Below, piece by piece: positions 16,834 through 25,823 of a stretch of 64,000 nt of DNA. The notes below the pieces were generated by a model that saw only the letters and a program-made list of their open reading frames with translations, did not search any database and was not told the DNA's origin. The stretch lies in assembly GCF_044597725.1 (NCBI RefSeq), contig NZ_CP139003.1, forward strand, positions 1,240,001 to 1,304,000, given 5' to 3'. Positions within the stretch are counted from its first letter, which is position 1; each line of letters begins with the position of its first letter. The position numbers and the translations under genes were made by a program. This DNA comes from Bermanella sp044597725. Lineage in GTDB: Bacteria > Pseudomonadota > Gammaproteobacteria > Pseudomonadales > Oceanobacteraceae.

Positions 16834-17407
16834 CCGCCACGCTTCCCGAGAATCATCGTAGTGCGGCCGGAGCCGTAGGCGACCCCCGCAATGGGGATTT
16901 AAACTCTTCACAATATCCAAGTTCGCTTACGCTTTCCGAAAGTTGTCCGTAGTCTCACGGACGCCGCTCGCTTTACGAACAGCTTCCGCAAATCGTTAAG
17001 GTTTTGTTCAGCAAAGATTGATCATATCCCTATAGGCTCGGGCGTGCCATCCATGGCACGCAACGCCGCTCGCTTTATGAACAGCTTCCGCAAATCGTTA
17101 AGGCTTTTGGTTATCAAAACGATTTATTGTGGGGGTCGCCTACAATTAATGATTTACAAAAGCAGATTACAAAGCGAGCGGTTTCACGAGCCAGGACGGC
17201 GAGTGCGAGCTTACAGGGACGTACTTGCAGCGTCCGCGAGACTGTAAGCTGTTTTTGTAAAGCATGGCGGAAAACCAAAACCCAAATTGCGGGGGTCGCT
17301 AGGGCTCCGGCCGCACTACTAGGGCTTTCGGAAAGCGTAAGCAGGCTTGGATATTGTGAAGAGTTTAAATCCCCATTGCGGGGGGCGCTTAGGCTCCGGC
17401 CGCACTA
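16834..17407 (+). repeat. repeat cluster 2 (rearranged alpha units, inverted gamma unit)
   Basis: The region between the peroxidase start and the cbiX stop is filled by the repeat family. It contains a beta left-arm remnant (16834-16857), a forward end module at 16858, an alpha module shortened to 66 bases (16930-16995), a second alpha right half (17026-17095), an inverted gamma module and inverted end modules at 17287-17319 and 17376-17407. The last end module contains the TAG stop codon of cbiX. Confidence 0.9.
17151..17263 (-). repeat. gamma-type hairpin module, inverted
   Basis: On the minus strand the arms TTTACAAAAACAGCTTACAG and CTGCTTTTGTAAATC pair at most positions around the conserved core with GTCTCGCGGACGC. 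The forward copy is at 47808-47920. Confidence 0.85.
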
Positions 17408-17761
17408 ATGAGCAAAGCCCAGTATCCACTGGGGCATTTGCTCTGCAGCACCCAAATGGGTTAATAACTTAAATTCTACATCGCTATATTGTTTTTTTGC
17501 TTCACCCAGTAACTCTGGCAAATCTTCTGTTACATGCATGCCCGCAGCTAAGAAATAGGGCATTAGTGTGATGTGCTTGGCACCGTGTTCCACAAGCGCG
17601 TCTATAACATGGGGTACTTTGGGGTCGGTTAACTCTAGAAATGCATGTTCAACTAGGTCAAAGCTGTGGTCTTGGCCCTTTATTTTATGGGCTAAATCGG
17701 CAATTTCTTGGTTTGAGCTGGCTTTGCGTGAGCCATGGGCAATTAGCAATAGGGCGTTCAT
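17405..17761 (-). CDS. cbiX: small sirohydrochlorin chelatase CbiX-type
   Basis: A 118-residue single-domain class II chelatase that inserts a metal (cobalt, or iron for siroheme) into sirohydrochlorin. The two metal-site histidines are His9 in LIAHGSR and His76 in FLAAGMHVTEDLP. Length matches the small CbiX(S) type, which works as a homodimer. A clear AGGAA ribosome site precedes the ATG at 17761. The stop codon TAG lies inside the end of a repeat module, so the repeat may have set the present C-terminus. Cobalt versus iron cannot be decided from sequence. Confidence 0.88.
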   Translation of the reverse strand: MNALLLIAHGSRKASSNQEIADLAHKIKGQDHSFDLVEHAFLELTDPKVPHVIDALVEHGAKHITLMPYFLAAGMHVTEDLPELLGEAKKQYSDVEFKLLTHLGAAEQMPQWILGFAH

Positions 17762-18015
17762 GGTGTTCCTTTGGTTGACACTGTCTATAAGTTAGCCAGT
17801 TTTAAGTGTTTAGGTGTGACATGTGCGCTTATGTAGCCAATTTTACCTTTGCTTGGTTGAGCTAGATAGGTTTTCTAAGCTCCATTTGCAGGTAATTGGC
17901 GGCTTTTGTCATGCACCTTAGATTTATATGTCATTACGCAGGTTTTAGCCTTTTCGATTACCCCCTATTTAGGTAAAGTTGTGCCCTTTGCCTATACACT
18001 GGATTTCAAGCCTGT

Positions 18016-19467
18016 ATGTTTTTTGTTCAAGAACGTTTACAGTTTTTTCGACCCCTTACGAGTAAGTACCGCGAGCAGCTAGTTGAGTGTTTACGCGAGC
18101 TGTATCGGCAGTTGTACTCCAGTTCTCATGCGGGCAGTGCCGAGTATGGCCAAGCCTTGAGCCGTGAGGCCATGCTTAACATCTTCAGCGAGGCGTTGGT
18201 GCGCGCGCCGGTTATACAAGACGATGAAGAAGATGAAAGTCGTTTTAAGACCCACCGTGAACTGGCGAGCTATGTACTCAATGTGCTTATCGAACATGGC
18301 TGGATAGAAAAACAGGTAGATGAAGCCACTCTGCAATCAAGCTTCAGCTTTACCCGTTATGGACGGCAGTTTGTTGAGCCATTTTTAGAAGGACGCCAGA
18401 GTCAACAGGTTGCTCGCCATCGCAATACTCGTAACGTGCGTAATGCTCTAGAGAGCTTTCTTGAGCATGGCGAAGTCTATGACCTACTGGATGCCTACGA
18501 TTACAGCGAGCGTATCATAAGCGATTTTACAGATGTGATTAGTGAACTGGATGAACGTAAGCGTGATTTGGTCCGAGAAATGGAAGGCCAGATGCTGGTA
18601 CAAAAAGCCAGTGATCAGTTCTTTGATTTCATGGAAAAACGCTTTCAGCCCGATTTATCCGTTCGTCTAAGTGCCGATAACGTAGAGAAATATCGTGATC
18701 AAATTAGTGAGCTAATTAAAGATATTCGAAATAGCTCCAAGGCTTTTAAAACCAAGGCTGAAAAGCGTTTAAGAGAACTTATGCCTGATATGGTTCAAGG
18801 TAATACATCTGCGCTTTGGATGGTATTAGATGATATCGAACATCGGTTAAAAAGTGCGTGTGAACATATCCTGCCACTGGTGCGTAAATCGTTGCAAAAC
18901 TTTACTAAGCGTGCAGATATTATTATTCGCCAAATGAGCTATCTTGCCAGTCAAAAGCATAATGATGTGGTTTCGGTTTGTAAGCAGTTGTCGTCATTGA
19001 ATCCTAGTCAGCAAGCTGAACAATTAGACAGAGTGGCCGACTTAATGGCGGTTCCACAAGCTGGCTTTGTTGACCCGCATCAAGTTCGCTTGGCACCACC
19101 TCGGCGTCGTACCGTTATTGATACCCAGGTTGATGAAGGTTTAGAAAGTGTTGATCAAGATAGCCGCAAAGAGTTGTATGTACAGCAAGCTCTCGATCAA
19201 GCATTTTTTGTTAATAACAATAAAGTGCGTTCGTTTATGGTTGATCAGTTTAAACAGCGAAATGAAGTGCTCAGTAGCGAAATTCCGGTAGACAATGCCA
19301 ACGATTTACTGGCACTAGCGCACGTTGTTAGCGTGGGAGCGGTGGATAATTTATCCAGTGATTATCATTTTGAATTAAGTTGGATAGAACGAAAACAACA
19401 CGAGTTTTTTGAAGAAAAAGACGTCTTTAGTATCCGTTTGGTTAAAAACGACAATGTCGCCGCTTAA
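18016..19467 (+). CDS. mksF: Mks condensin kleisin subunit MksF (JetA-like)
   Basis: The kleisin-type subunit of a MukBEF-like SMC complex; it bridges the SMC heads and recruits MksE. The start FFVQERLQFFRPLTSKYREQ is typical of this family, followed by a winged-helix region and a helical middle. Length is 483 residues. No good Shine-Dalgarno precedes the ATG at 18016. It is first of the mksF-mksE-mksB operon. The same family serves as JetA in Wadjet anti-plasmid systems, but no JetD/MksG nuclease gene follows here, so a chromosome-organising role is the safer reading. Confidence 0.88.
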   Translation: MFFVQERLQFFRPLTSKYREQLVECLRELYRQLYSSSHAGSAEYGQALSREAMLNIFSEALVRAPVIQDDEEDESRFKTHRELASYVLNVLIEHGWIEKQVDEATLQSSFSFTRYGRQFVEPFLEGRQSQQVARHRNTRNVRNALESFLEHGEVYDLLDAYDYSERIISDFTDVISELDERKRDLVREMEGQMLVQKASDQFFDFMEKRFQPDLSVRLSADNVEKYRDQISELIKDIRNSSKAFKTKAEKRLRELMPDMVQGNTSALWMVLDDIEHRLKSACEHILPLVRKSLQNFTKRADIIIRQMSYLASQKHNDVVSVCKQLSSLNPSQQAEQLDRVADLMAVPQAGFVDPHQVRLAPPRRRTVIDTQVDEGLESVDQDSRKELYVQQALDQAFFVNNNKVRSFMVDQFKQRNEVLSSEIPVDNANDLLALAHVVSVGAVDNLSSDYHFELSWIERKQHEFFEEKDVFSIRLVKNDNVAA

Positions 19468-19484
19468 CTATTATTAGAAGAATT

Positions 19485-20252
19485 ATGTTAAATACAATCG
19501 AACAGCAGTTAGAAAAAGAAGGCATTCAGCTAAAAGAATTTAGTGAATTGGTGATTCGTCTTATGGATTACGGTGTTATTTGCCGTGATGAATCCAATAT
19601 CGAACAATCACTTTATGATCGCTATTTGCGTATAGAGCAATTAGTGAAAGACTACTTATCGGTAATGGGTGTACGCCTGCAACATGATAAACGTTTTCAG
19701 TTTATTCGTTGTTTTCCTCCGGGTGCTCAGGTGCCGGGTATGGACGAAGATGATCAGCCTTTTAATGGTGGCTTGCGTGTTCGTCTTAGCCAAAACGAAG
19801 TCGCTTTAGTATTGGTTCTACGTAGCCAATACGATAAAGCGTTACGTGAAGGCCAGGTTGATGAGCAAGGCTGTGTATTGGTTTCGTTAGAATCATTAAG
19901 TATTGCACTTAAAAATCTATTAGGACGTTCCTTGCCCGAGCAACTAACCGAGCGTAAAGCTCTGTTTAGGCGTTTGCGTCAACTACGTTTAATTCAGCTG
20001 GCTAACGAAGAAGCCCTTGAGAGTGCTGAGTTTTGGCTCAAGATTCGTCCAATGATTATGAGCTATGTGAGTGATGACGTATTGAGTACTTTGCTGGCTG
20101 AAGATAACGAAGAGGCGGCTCCAATTGTTGTATCAGAAGAAAATGATGGAAGTGAGTCTGAGTTGAATAAAACAGATGATACTGAGCAAGAGGCGCTAAC
20201 CGCCATCGATGTAGAGAATGGTCCAAGTGTATTTGCACAGGAGACTAACTAG
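19485..20252 (+). CDS. mksE: Mks condensin subunit MksE (JetB-like)
   Basis: A 255-residue winged-helix accessory subunit that binds the MksF kleisin and modulates DNA loading by the SMC complex. The body up to about residue 205 is folded and helical (LKEFSELVIRLMDYGVICRD near the start); the last 50 residues are acidic and probably disordered. AGAAG lies before the ATG. Its stop codon is immediately followed by the ATG of mksB, so translation is probably coupled. Confidence 0.87.
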   Translation: MLNTIEQQLEKEGIQLKEFSELVIRLMDYGVICRDESNIEQSLYDRYLRIEQLVKDYLSVMGVRLQHDKRFQFIRCFPPGAQVPGMDEDDQPFNGGLRVRLSQNEVALVLVLRSQYDKALREGQVDEQGCVLVSLESLSIALKNLLGRSLPEQLTERKALFRRLRQLRLIQLANEEALESAEFWLKIRPMIMSYVSDDVLSTLLAEDNEEAAPIVVSEENDGSESELNKTDDTEQEALTAIDVENGPSVFAQETN

Positions 20253-23200
20253 ATGTTTCTGAAAAAATTCGTTTATGTCAATTGGGGTAATATCCCTGCA
20301 ACGGAATTTGATTTTGGTCCTATTAATTTATTAAGTGGTGGTAATGGTAGTGGTAAAACCACAGCTGCCGATGCCATTCAAACCATCATGACGGCGGCTC
20401 ATGATAATTTATTCAGTTATAACCCAGGCCAAGATGAATCAACTCAGCGCGGTCGAGGAAAGCAGGTTCGTACATTAGCATCGTATGTATTGGGTTGTGA
20501 TGATGGTTCCTATGCACGGCCCGATGGTGCCAATGGTTATTTGGCGGCGGTTTTTCATCCAACACAGGGTGAGAGCGGGCAACCCTTTACTGCGGTAATA
20601 GGTGTTAGTGCTTATATCGATAAGGCCGGCAGTCAAGCGGTGGCACGTCAAAGTGATTTCTTACTTATGATTGTAGCTGGCCATGAACTCACACAAAGTG
20701 ACTTTTTAACCGATGATGAATCGGGAAAACAAGTAGTTGGTGTTGATAAAATATACAAGCGCTTACAAAAGCGCTGCGGTCAAAGAGCAGTCGAAAAGTA
20801 CGATACTAAAAAACAATATTTACGTCGCCTTTATGGTGCACTGCGTGGCCGTGACGATGCTATTAGCGAGCGCGAGGCGATTAATGCGGCTAAAGCATTC
20901 AGTCGTTTTATGGCGTACAAACCCGTTAAGAGTATCAACGGTTTTGTCGCAAATGAAATATTAGAGAAAAAGGATTTAGGTGAAGCCATTCGCACCGTGA
21001 GTGATTTGATGAAAACCATTCACGCTATGGAGTCCGATGCTAATGGTTTGCTTGAAAACATTAACACTCTGCTTGATGCCAAAAGCCATAGTCAAACCTA
21101 TATCGATCAGTGGATTGATTACCAGGTTGCACATTATGTTGCCGCCAAAAGTCGTTATATTGAAGATCAATCTGCATACCGTGATGCCAAGAATAAACAG
21201 CAGCAACTACGTTCAGATTTAAGTAATAAGCAAAATGAGCGTGATACGGCTGATGCACGACGTAAGCAAGCTCGCGAGCAATTAGTTAGCTTAGAGGCAC
21301 GCAGACAGGGTATACCTGCACTAAAAGACAAAGATCACTTAGAGCAAGAAATTGAAGGCTTTAAGAAACAGTTACAGCAGCAAGCTATTTTGTTGTTAGA
21401 GCAAGATAAGCAATTAAAGTTTACCCTTGATGCCAGTAAAAATATTTATAAGTTACTCAATAACACCAGTATTGGTGCAGAAATAAGTACTTTAAATGAG
21501 CGTAGTTTCTTATCTCAGGCAAAACAGGTTGTGGCGTTAGGTGAAGAAGACCAAATTGATTTTGCTGCAATTCTGAATAAAGACATGATTGATATGTCTC
21601 CGTTGGAAAGTCATCTCGATACAGGAATTAAACGTCAGCAGCAAATTAACGCTTGGCGTGATAAATGGTTTAACCCAGAGTTAACCACTGAAGGCGTTTG
21701 TCTTCGAGACCAGCTAGCTAGGCTTGCCGATAGGCGTGAACAAAAGCTGCAAGGCCAACAAAAGAAAATGCAGCAAATACAAATGGATCTCGACCGCTTA
21801 AATGCGTCTCAAGTAAGTTATCCATATTTTGTTGAAGCCGCATTAGATGCCATTAGCCGTGAATGTCCACAAGCCGATCCCAAAGTACTGTGCGACTATG
21901 TTGAAATCAAAGATCCTGATTGGCAAAACGCCATTGAGGGTTATATTGGTGGTGCACGCTTTAGTATTGTCGTGGAAAGCGATTATGAATCTCAGGCCAT
22001 CAGTATTGTGCGTAATATGCCCGGTGGTAACCGTGCTCGTGTTATTCAAGGCAGTAAAGCTAAGCAAGATGCCGAGCGCAGTAATGTGCCGCATAACTCT
22101 ATTATTCAACTAATGGAATTTGAGCATGCCACGGCACGTGATTATTTGACCGCAAGTTATGGCACGGTTGAACAAGTGCCCGATGCCGATACTCTTAAGC
22201 GTACGCGCCGTGGTGTTACCAAACAAGGTATGGGCTCTGGTTCTTACTCTATGTATCGCTGTGATATGAGCGATACTGAACTGGTATTTGGGCAAGGCGC
22301 CCGTGAACGTGCTCAAAACGCCAAGCAAAGAGAGTTGCAACAATTAGCTGATCAAGCCAGTCAGGCGCAGCAAAGTGTGCGTGAAGCACAAGACTTATTG
22401 TTAGCGGTGAATCAATTACGTCATTTAACCTATGCCGACCAACTTCAGCAAATGGTGGCAGTGAATCGTAGTTGGCAAAACGCCGAGAAGAACCTTGAAC
22501 AAATTGACCTTTCTGATTTCTCAGAGCTAGAAGTAGAATATGAACAGCTTGCTGAGCAAGCGCAAACTCTTGATGGCGAAATTCAAAGCCTAGATAGTGA
22601 ACTTGGTCAAACTGCACAGCAACTTAAAGAAAGTGAAAAGCGCTGTGCTGTATTAAGTGATCAACAGGAATTCACCGCAGAAAAAGCCGATTCGAACGAA
22701 GAAAACCTGCGTACCATTAGTAAACTTTGGCCCGACTTTGACGTTGAGTTATGTTTACAAGAGGCCGATCAAGAAGCAGAACGCACCACAGCCGAGATTG
22801 CTCAGAACCAACAGCAAGCTATTTTAAGTGAACTTAATAGTCGAGCACAAAGTTTAGATCGCGCATTAGCTGACCATAACCAGCGTTGCCAAACATTGGA
22901 TGCCATTGTTTATAACCCTGATTATAGTAATGAGCACAGTGCCGATTTCTTCCAAGCAATTTGTGATGTGCAGCGTGAAGTAGAGCGTATTCATAATCGC
23001 CTTAAAAATAACATCTTGGTTGAAAAGCAAGATAAGTTATCAGCCCTAAAAGACAGTTTTGACAATGCGTTTGTTACTAACTTGTGCCATGCGATTTACC
23101 AAGCGATTAGTGAAGGTAAACGTACATTGGAAGATATGAACAAAGAGCTTGAGCATCACCGCTTTGGTACCGATAAAGAAAACTACTGGTTCGATTGGCA

Positions 23201-23891
23201 GTGGGTTCCTGAATTTAGAGACTATTGGAATTTCTTTGAGGAAGTGATTAAGAATCCTGCCATAGGTGAGGGGCAAACCTTATTTGAAGTAGAGCTAAGT
23301 GCTAAGTCGACGAAGGTGCGCGAGCAACTTATGACCATGCTGTTGGATGATGACGATCAAAAAGCCATGCGTGAATTAGAACGTATTTCGGACTATCGTA
23401 ACTATCGCAGCTATGAAATTTATAAACAGCCTGAAGGTAAAGAGCCTATTGCGCTATCCCAATATGGCACTGGCTCAGGTGGTCAGTTAGAGACACCTGC
23501 TTATATCATTCGAAGTGCCGCTATCACATCGGCATTTAGGTTTAATCATGGCGATACCCATTTGCGAATGGTATTGGTAGATGAAGCCTTCAGTAAAATG
23601 GATGAAACTCGCTCTAAAGAGGTGATTAATTACCTTACAGAAAGCTTGGGGCTGCAGTTACTGTTTATTATGCCAACCAGCAAGTCGGGTCCATTTATGG
23701 ATCTCATTAGCAACCAATACGTGTTTAGCAAAGTGCCACTTGCGGGTGCAGGTAAGCGTGGCCAGCTAAGTACCCGAGTACTGGTGGATAGGCAGCAATG
23801 CAATAAAGAAAAAATTCAAGCATTGTGGGCGCAGCACCGTAAAGTGGTGCGCCAGCAAGCCGAACTCGACTTTATGGAAGAGTTCGCTTAG
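20253..23891 (+). CDS. mksB: Mks condensin SMC-like ATPase MksB (JetC-like)
   Basis: A 1212-residue SMC/Rad50-like ATPase that extrudes or bridges DNA. Walker A GGNGSGKTT lies at residues 29-37, the signature segment QYGTGSGGQ at 1070-1078 and Walker B MVLVDEAF with Asp1110 and Glu1111. Long Gln/Glu-rich coiled coils (about 285-510 and 690-920) flank a hinge-like middle region around residues 535-690. The head order is that of MukB/MksB/JetC. A JetD-type TOPRIM nuclease would normally follow in Wadjet; instead an exported 120-residue protein follows. Confidence 0.92.
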   Translation: MFLKKFVYVNWGNIPATEFDFGPINLLSGGNGSGKTTAADAIQTIMTAAHDNLFSYNPGQDESTQRGRGKQVRTLASYVLGCDDGSYARPDGANGYLAAVFHPTQGESGQPFTAVIGVSAYIDKAGSQAVARQSDFLLMIVAGHELTQSDFLTDDESGKQVVGVDKIYKRLQKRCGQRAVEKYDTKKQYLRRLYGALRGRDDAISEREAINAAKAFSRFMAYKPVKSINGFVANEILEKKDLGEAIRTVSDLMKTIHAMESDANGLLENINTLLDAKSHSQTYIDQWIDYQVAHYVAAKSRYIEDQSAYRDAKNKQQQLRSDLSNKQNERDTADARRKQAREQLVSLEARRQGIPALKDKDHLEQEIEGFKKQLQQQAILLLEQDKQLKFTLDASKNIYKLLNNTSIGAEISTLNERSFLSQAKQVVALGEEDQIDFAAILNKDMIDMSPLESHLDTGIKRQQQINAWRDKWFNPELTTEGVCLRDQLARLADRREQKLQGQQKKMQQIQMDLDRLNASQVSYPYFVEAALDAISRECPQADPKVLCDYVEIKDPDWQNAIEGYIGGARFSIVVESDYESQAISIVRNMPGGNRARVIQGSKAKQDAERSNVPHNSIIQLMEFEHATARDYLTASYGTVEQVPDADTLKRTRRGVTKQGMGSGSYSMYRCDMSDTELVFGQGARERAQNAKQRELQQLADQASQAQQSVREAQDLLLAVNQLRHLTYADQLQQMVAVNRSWQNAEKNLEQIDLSDFSELEVEYEQLAEQAQTLDGEIQSLDSELGQTAQQLKESEKRCAVLSDQQEFTAEKADSNEENLRTISKLWPDFDVELCLQEADQEAERTTAEIAQNQQQAILSELNSRAQSLDRALADHNQRCQTLDAIVYNPDYSNEHSADFFQAICDVQREVERIHNRLKNNILVEKQDKLSALKDSFDNAFVTNLCHAIYQAISEGKRTLEDMNKELEHHRFGTDKENYWFDWQWVPEFRDYWNFFEEVIKNPAIGEGQTLFEVELSAKSTKVREQLMTMLLDDDDQKAMRELERISDYRNYRSYEIYKQPEGKEPIALSQYGTGSGGQLETPAYIIRSAAITSAFRFNHGDTHLRMVLVDEAFSKMDETRSKEVINYLTESLGLQLLFIMPTSKSGPFMDLISNQYVFSKVPLAGAGKRGQLSTRVLVDRQQCNKEKIQALWAQHRKVVRQQAELDFMEEFA

Positions 23892-23919
23892 CTCATCTAA
23901 ACTGCATAACAAGGACGTT

Positions 23920-24282
23920 ATGAGTAGATATGTTATGTGGCGAATATTATTGCTTTGTCTATTTTTGGTGTTACCACTTACTAAAGTAAGTGCATCCACC
24001 TTGGATTTACGTGATTTCCAGCACCCTGTGTTGGACGCGCAAGAACAAGCGAAAAGTCCGTACCCTCGGTTTTGTGCCTTTTTGTTAGATGACAAAGGCA
24101 AACCTCGAGTGCCCGGTATTACCGGTAAGCAGAAACATGCCCTAGGTGATTCTTTGCATATCAAAGTTATGAATGAACGGCGTTTGTATGCCAATGAACC
24201 CATGCCCAAATCGGAAAAAATCTTGCTAGAACGCTACTGTACACGTTATAACCGTACTCTCGCTTCTGAATTAGGCCTGTAA
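23920..24282 (+). CDS. exported protein of unknown function behind mksB
   Basis: A 120-residue protein with a clear signal peptide (hydrophobic residues about 8-22, cut near SAS). The mature part is about 95 residues, basic, with two cysteines (YPRFCAFLL and LERYCTRYN) that could form a disulfide in the periplasm. I do not recognise the family. It lies 28 bases after mksB and 5 bases before the next gene, so it is probably in the same transcript. It has no resemblance to JetD/MksG. Confidence 0.65.
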   Translation: MSRYVMWRILLLCLFLVLPLTKVSASTLDLRDFQHPVLDAQEQAKSPYPRFCAFLLDDKGKPRVPGITGKQKHALGDSLHIKVMNERRLYANEPMPKSEKILLERYCTRYNRTLASELGL

Positions 24283-24287
24283 ATTTC

Positions 24288-24545
24288 ATGGAATGTCGAC
24301 TGGGTTGTGGTGCCTGCTGCATTGCCCCCTCTATAACCAGTGCTATACCCGGTATGCCAAATGGTAAACCCGCCGGTGTGCGCTGCGTTCAATTAGATGA
24401 GAATAACCTCTGTAAGATATTCGGTCAGCCTGAACGTCCCAAGGTTTGTGCTTCATTCAGTGCTGATGAAGATATATGTGGCACACATCGTCAACAAGCG
24501 CTGGATAATCTTATTTACTTAGAAGACCTTACCTATACCATTTAA
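24288..24545 (+). CDS. YkgJ-family cysteine-cluster protein
   Basis: An 85-residue protein starting MECRLGCGACCIAPSI, the CxxxCxxCC cluster of the YkgJ family of putative zinc- or iron-chelating proteins. Further cysteines are at GVRCVQLD, NLCKIF, KVCASF and EDICGTH, eight in all. Function of the family is not settled. It is 5 bases after the exported protein and 12 bases before the NIF3-like gene. Confidence 0.8.
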   Translation: MECRLGCGACCIAPSITSAIPGMPNGKPAGVRCVQLDENNLCKIFGQPERPKVCASFSADEDICGTHRQQALDNLIYLEDLTYTI

Positions 24546-24557
24546 AAGGAGCCAAGC

Positions 24558-24887
24558 ATGTATCGTCTAAATGTTTATATTCCTGCCACTCACCTTGAAC
24601 CCGTCAAGCAGGCTATGTTCGATGCCGGTGCCGGTAAAATAGGTAATTATGATCAATGCTGTTGGCAGATTGCTGGGCAAGGTCAATTTCGCCCTCTGGA
24701 AGGAAATAATGCGTTTATTGGTGAAACCGGTAAGCTCGAGCAAGTTGAAGAATATAAGGTTGAAATGGTAGTTGCCGAGCGGAGTATTAACGCGGTTATT
24801 GCGGCTATGCAGAGTGCTCACCCATTTGAAGAGCCAGCCTTTGATGTTTATAAGTCGATTGACTTGCCTATCAAAAATATGACCTAG
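24558..24887 (+). CDS. YqfO/NIF3-type small protein
   Basis: A 109-residue CutA-like ferredoxin-fold protein matching the insert domain of NIF3/YqfO proteins: it begins YRLNVYIPATHLEPVKQAMFD, has GAGKIGNYDQCCW and ends with AHPFEEPAFDVY, a characteristic metal-site segment. The stand-alone form is common in gammaproteobacteria; its biochemical role is uncertain. AAGGAG precedes the ATG. Its stop overlaps the convergent Nudix gene by four bases (CTAG). Confidence 0.82.
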   Translation: MYRLNVYIPATHLEPVKQAMFDAGAGKIGNYDQCCWQIAGQGQFRPLEGNNAFIGETGKLEQVEEYKVEMVVAERSINAVIAAMQSAHPFEEPAFDVYKSIDLPIKNMT

Positions 24888-25435
24888 ACACGTAGCCGGT
24901 CTTTTGGCTCTATGTCAAAGATACGCGTTTGCGGTTCTCCCTGTTTGCAATCTTGCTGATAGTGTTCCAATGTTTTTTTAACCGTAGGAAATGCGATCTC
25001 ATCCCAAGGCACATCACTCCATTGAAAGAGCTGTACTTCTAGGCTTTCGCTGGTACGTAAAGCATGTTCTGGACTAGACATGTGGGCTAAAAAGAAAATA
25101 TGTACTTGAGATATATGAGGCACACTGATGCTGGTGAGTAGTTGGCCTGCTGTTACATCAATACCCGCTTCTTCCCATGTTTCCCTAACCGCACCTTGCT
25201 CCAAGGTTTCGCCTAGTTCCATGAAGCCAGCGGGTAATGTCCAGTACCCTAAGCGAGGCTCGATAGCGCGTTTGCAGAGCAAAACTTGATTTTCATAAAC
25301 AGGAAGAGTGCCCGCGATAATTCGCGGATTAACGTAATGAATGGTGCCGCATTCAGTGCATGTTGCACGTTCTCGGTTATCCCCTTGGGGAATAATATAT
25401 TCAACGGGATGTGAACATTCGCTGCAATATTTCAT
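24884..25435 (-). CDS. Nudix hydrolase with N-terminal zinc ribbon
   Basis: A 183-residue pyrophosphohydrolase. Cys4, Cys7, Cys26 and Cys29 form a zinc ribbon. The Nudix box runs from Gly70 to Gly91 (G-x5-E-x7-RE-xx-EE-x-G), with all catalytic glutamates present. The ribbon plus Nudix architecture resembles a short NudC relative, which would act on dinucleotides such as NADH or ADP-ribose, but the NudC SQPWPFPxS substrate motif is not visible, so the substrate is open. It is convergent with the YqfO-like gene. Confidence 0.85.
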   Translation of the reverse strand: MKYCSECSHPVEYIIPQGDNRERATCTECGTIHYVNPRIIAGTLPVYENQVLLCKRAIEPRLGYWTLPAGFMELGETLEQGAVRETWEEAGIDVTAGQLLTSISVPHISQVHIFFLAHMSSPEHALRTSESLEVQLFQWSDVPWDEIAFPTVKKTLEHYQQDCKQGEPQTRIFDIEPKDRLRV

Positions 25436-25508
25436 AACAACCTATGGCTCAAAACGTGGTATCAGTATAACCATGAGCCATAGAAATCACCATAGGCGAA
25501 GCAATCAG

Positions 25509-25823
25509 TTAGTTGTGTAAGTTGATTACCTGTGCAGAAGTTGTAGTTGTTTTTTCTTGCTCATCACCTTGAATCGATACTTTAAGCTGATGAAGTGCAT
25601 CGTGCATCATTTTGCTAATGGTTAGGCACGATGACATGGGGTTTTTTGCGGTACGACGTTTGCCATCAATTTGAAACTGCAGACCCTCTAAGCGCTTCCG
25701 ATACTGTTGTGGAGCGGCCTCAATGGCAGCTTGTACATGTTGCTGACGCAGACGCTCTAAGGCATCTGGATTGTTAAGCGCCATTTCCCTTAACTGCTCA
25801 AAACTGGGCAAAGGCTTGTTCAT
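25509..25823 (-). CDS. DUF3135 family protein
   Basis: A 104-residue soluble helical protein starting MNKPLPSFEQLREMALNNPDALERLRQ-type sequence, which matches the small DUF3135 family of marine gammaproteobacteria. The centre (PQQYRKRLEGLQFQID and KNPMSSCLTISKMMHD) is the conserved part; the Thr-rich C-terminus is variable. No function is known. It is monocistronic and divergent from the Nudix gene at 26233. Confidence 0.7.
   Translation of the reverse strand: MNKPLPSFEQLREMALNNPDALERLRQQHVQAAIEAAPQQYRKRLEGLQFQIDGKRRTAKNPMSSCLTISKMMHDALHQLKVSIQGDEQEKTTTTSAQVINLHN

Noticed and set aside
17127..17408. Open frame of 93 codons through repeat cluster 2
   Set aside because: It reads entirely through hairpin and end modules that occur elsewhere in both orientations without an open frame; codons are repeat-derived and there is no ribosome site.
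18016..24282. Complete Wadjet (JetABCD) system
   Set aside because: The gene after the SMC subunit encodes an exported 120-residue protein, not a TOPRIM nuclease.
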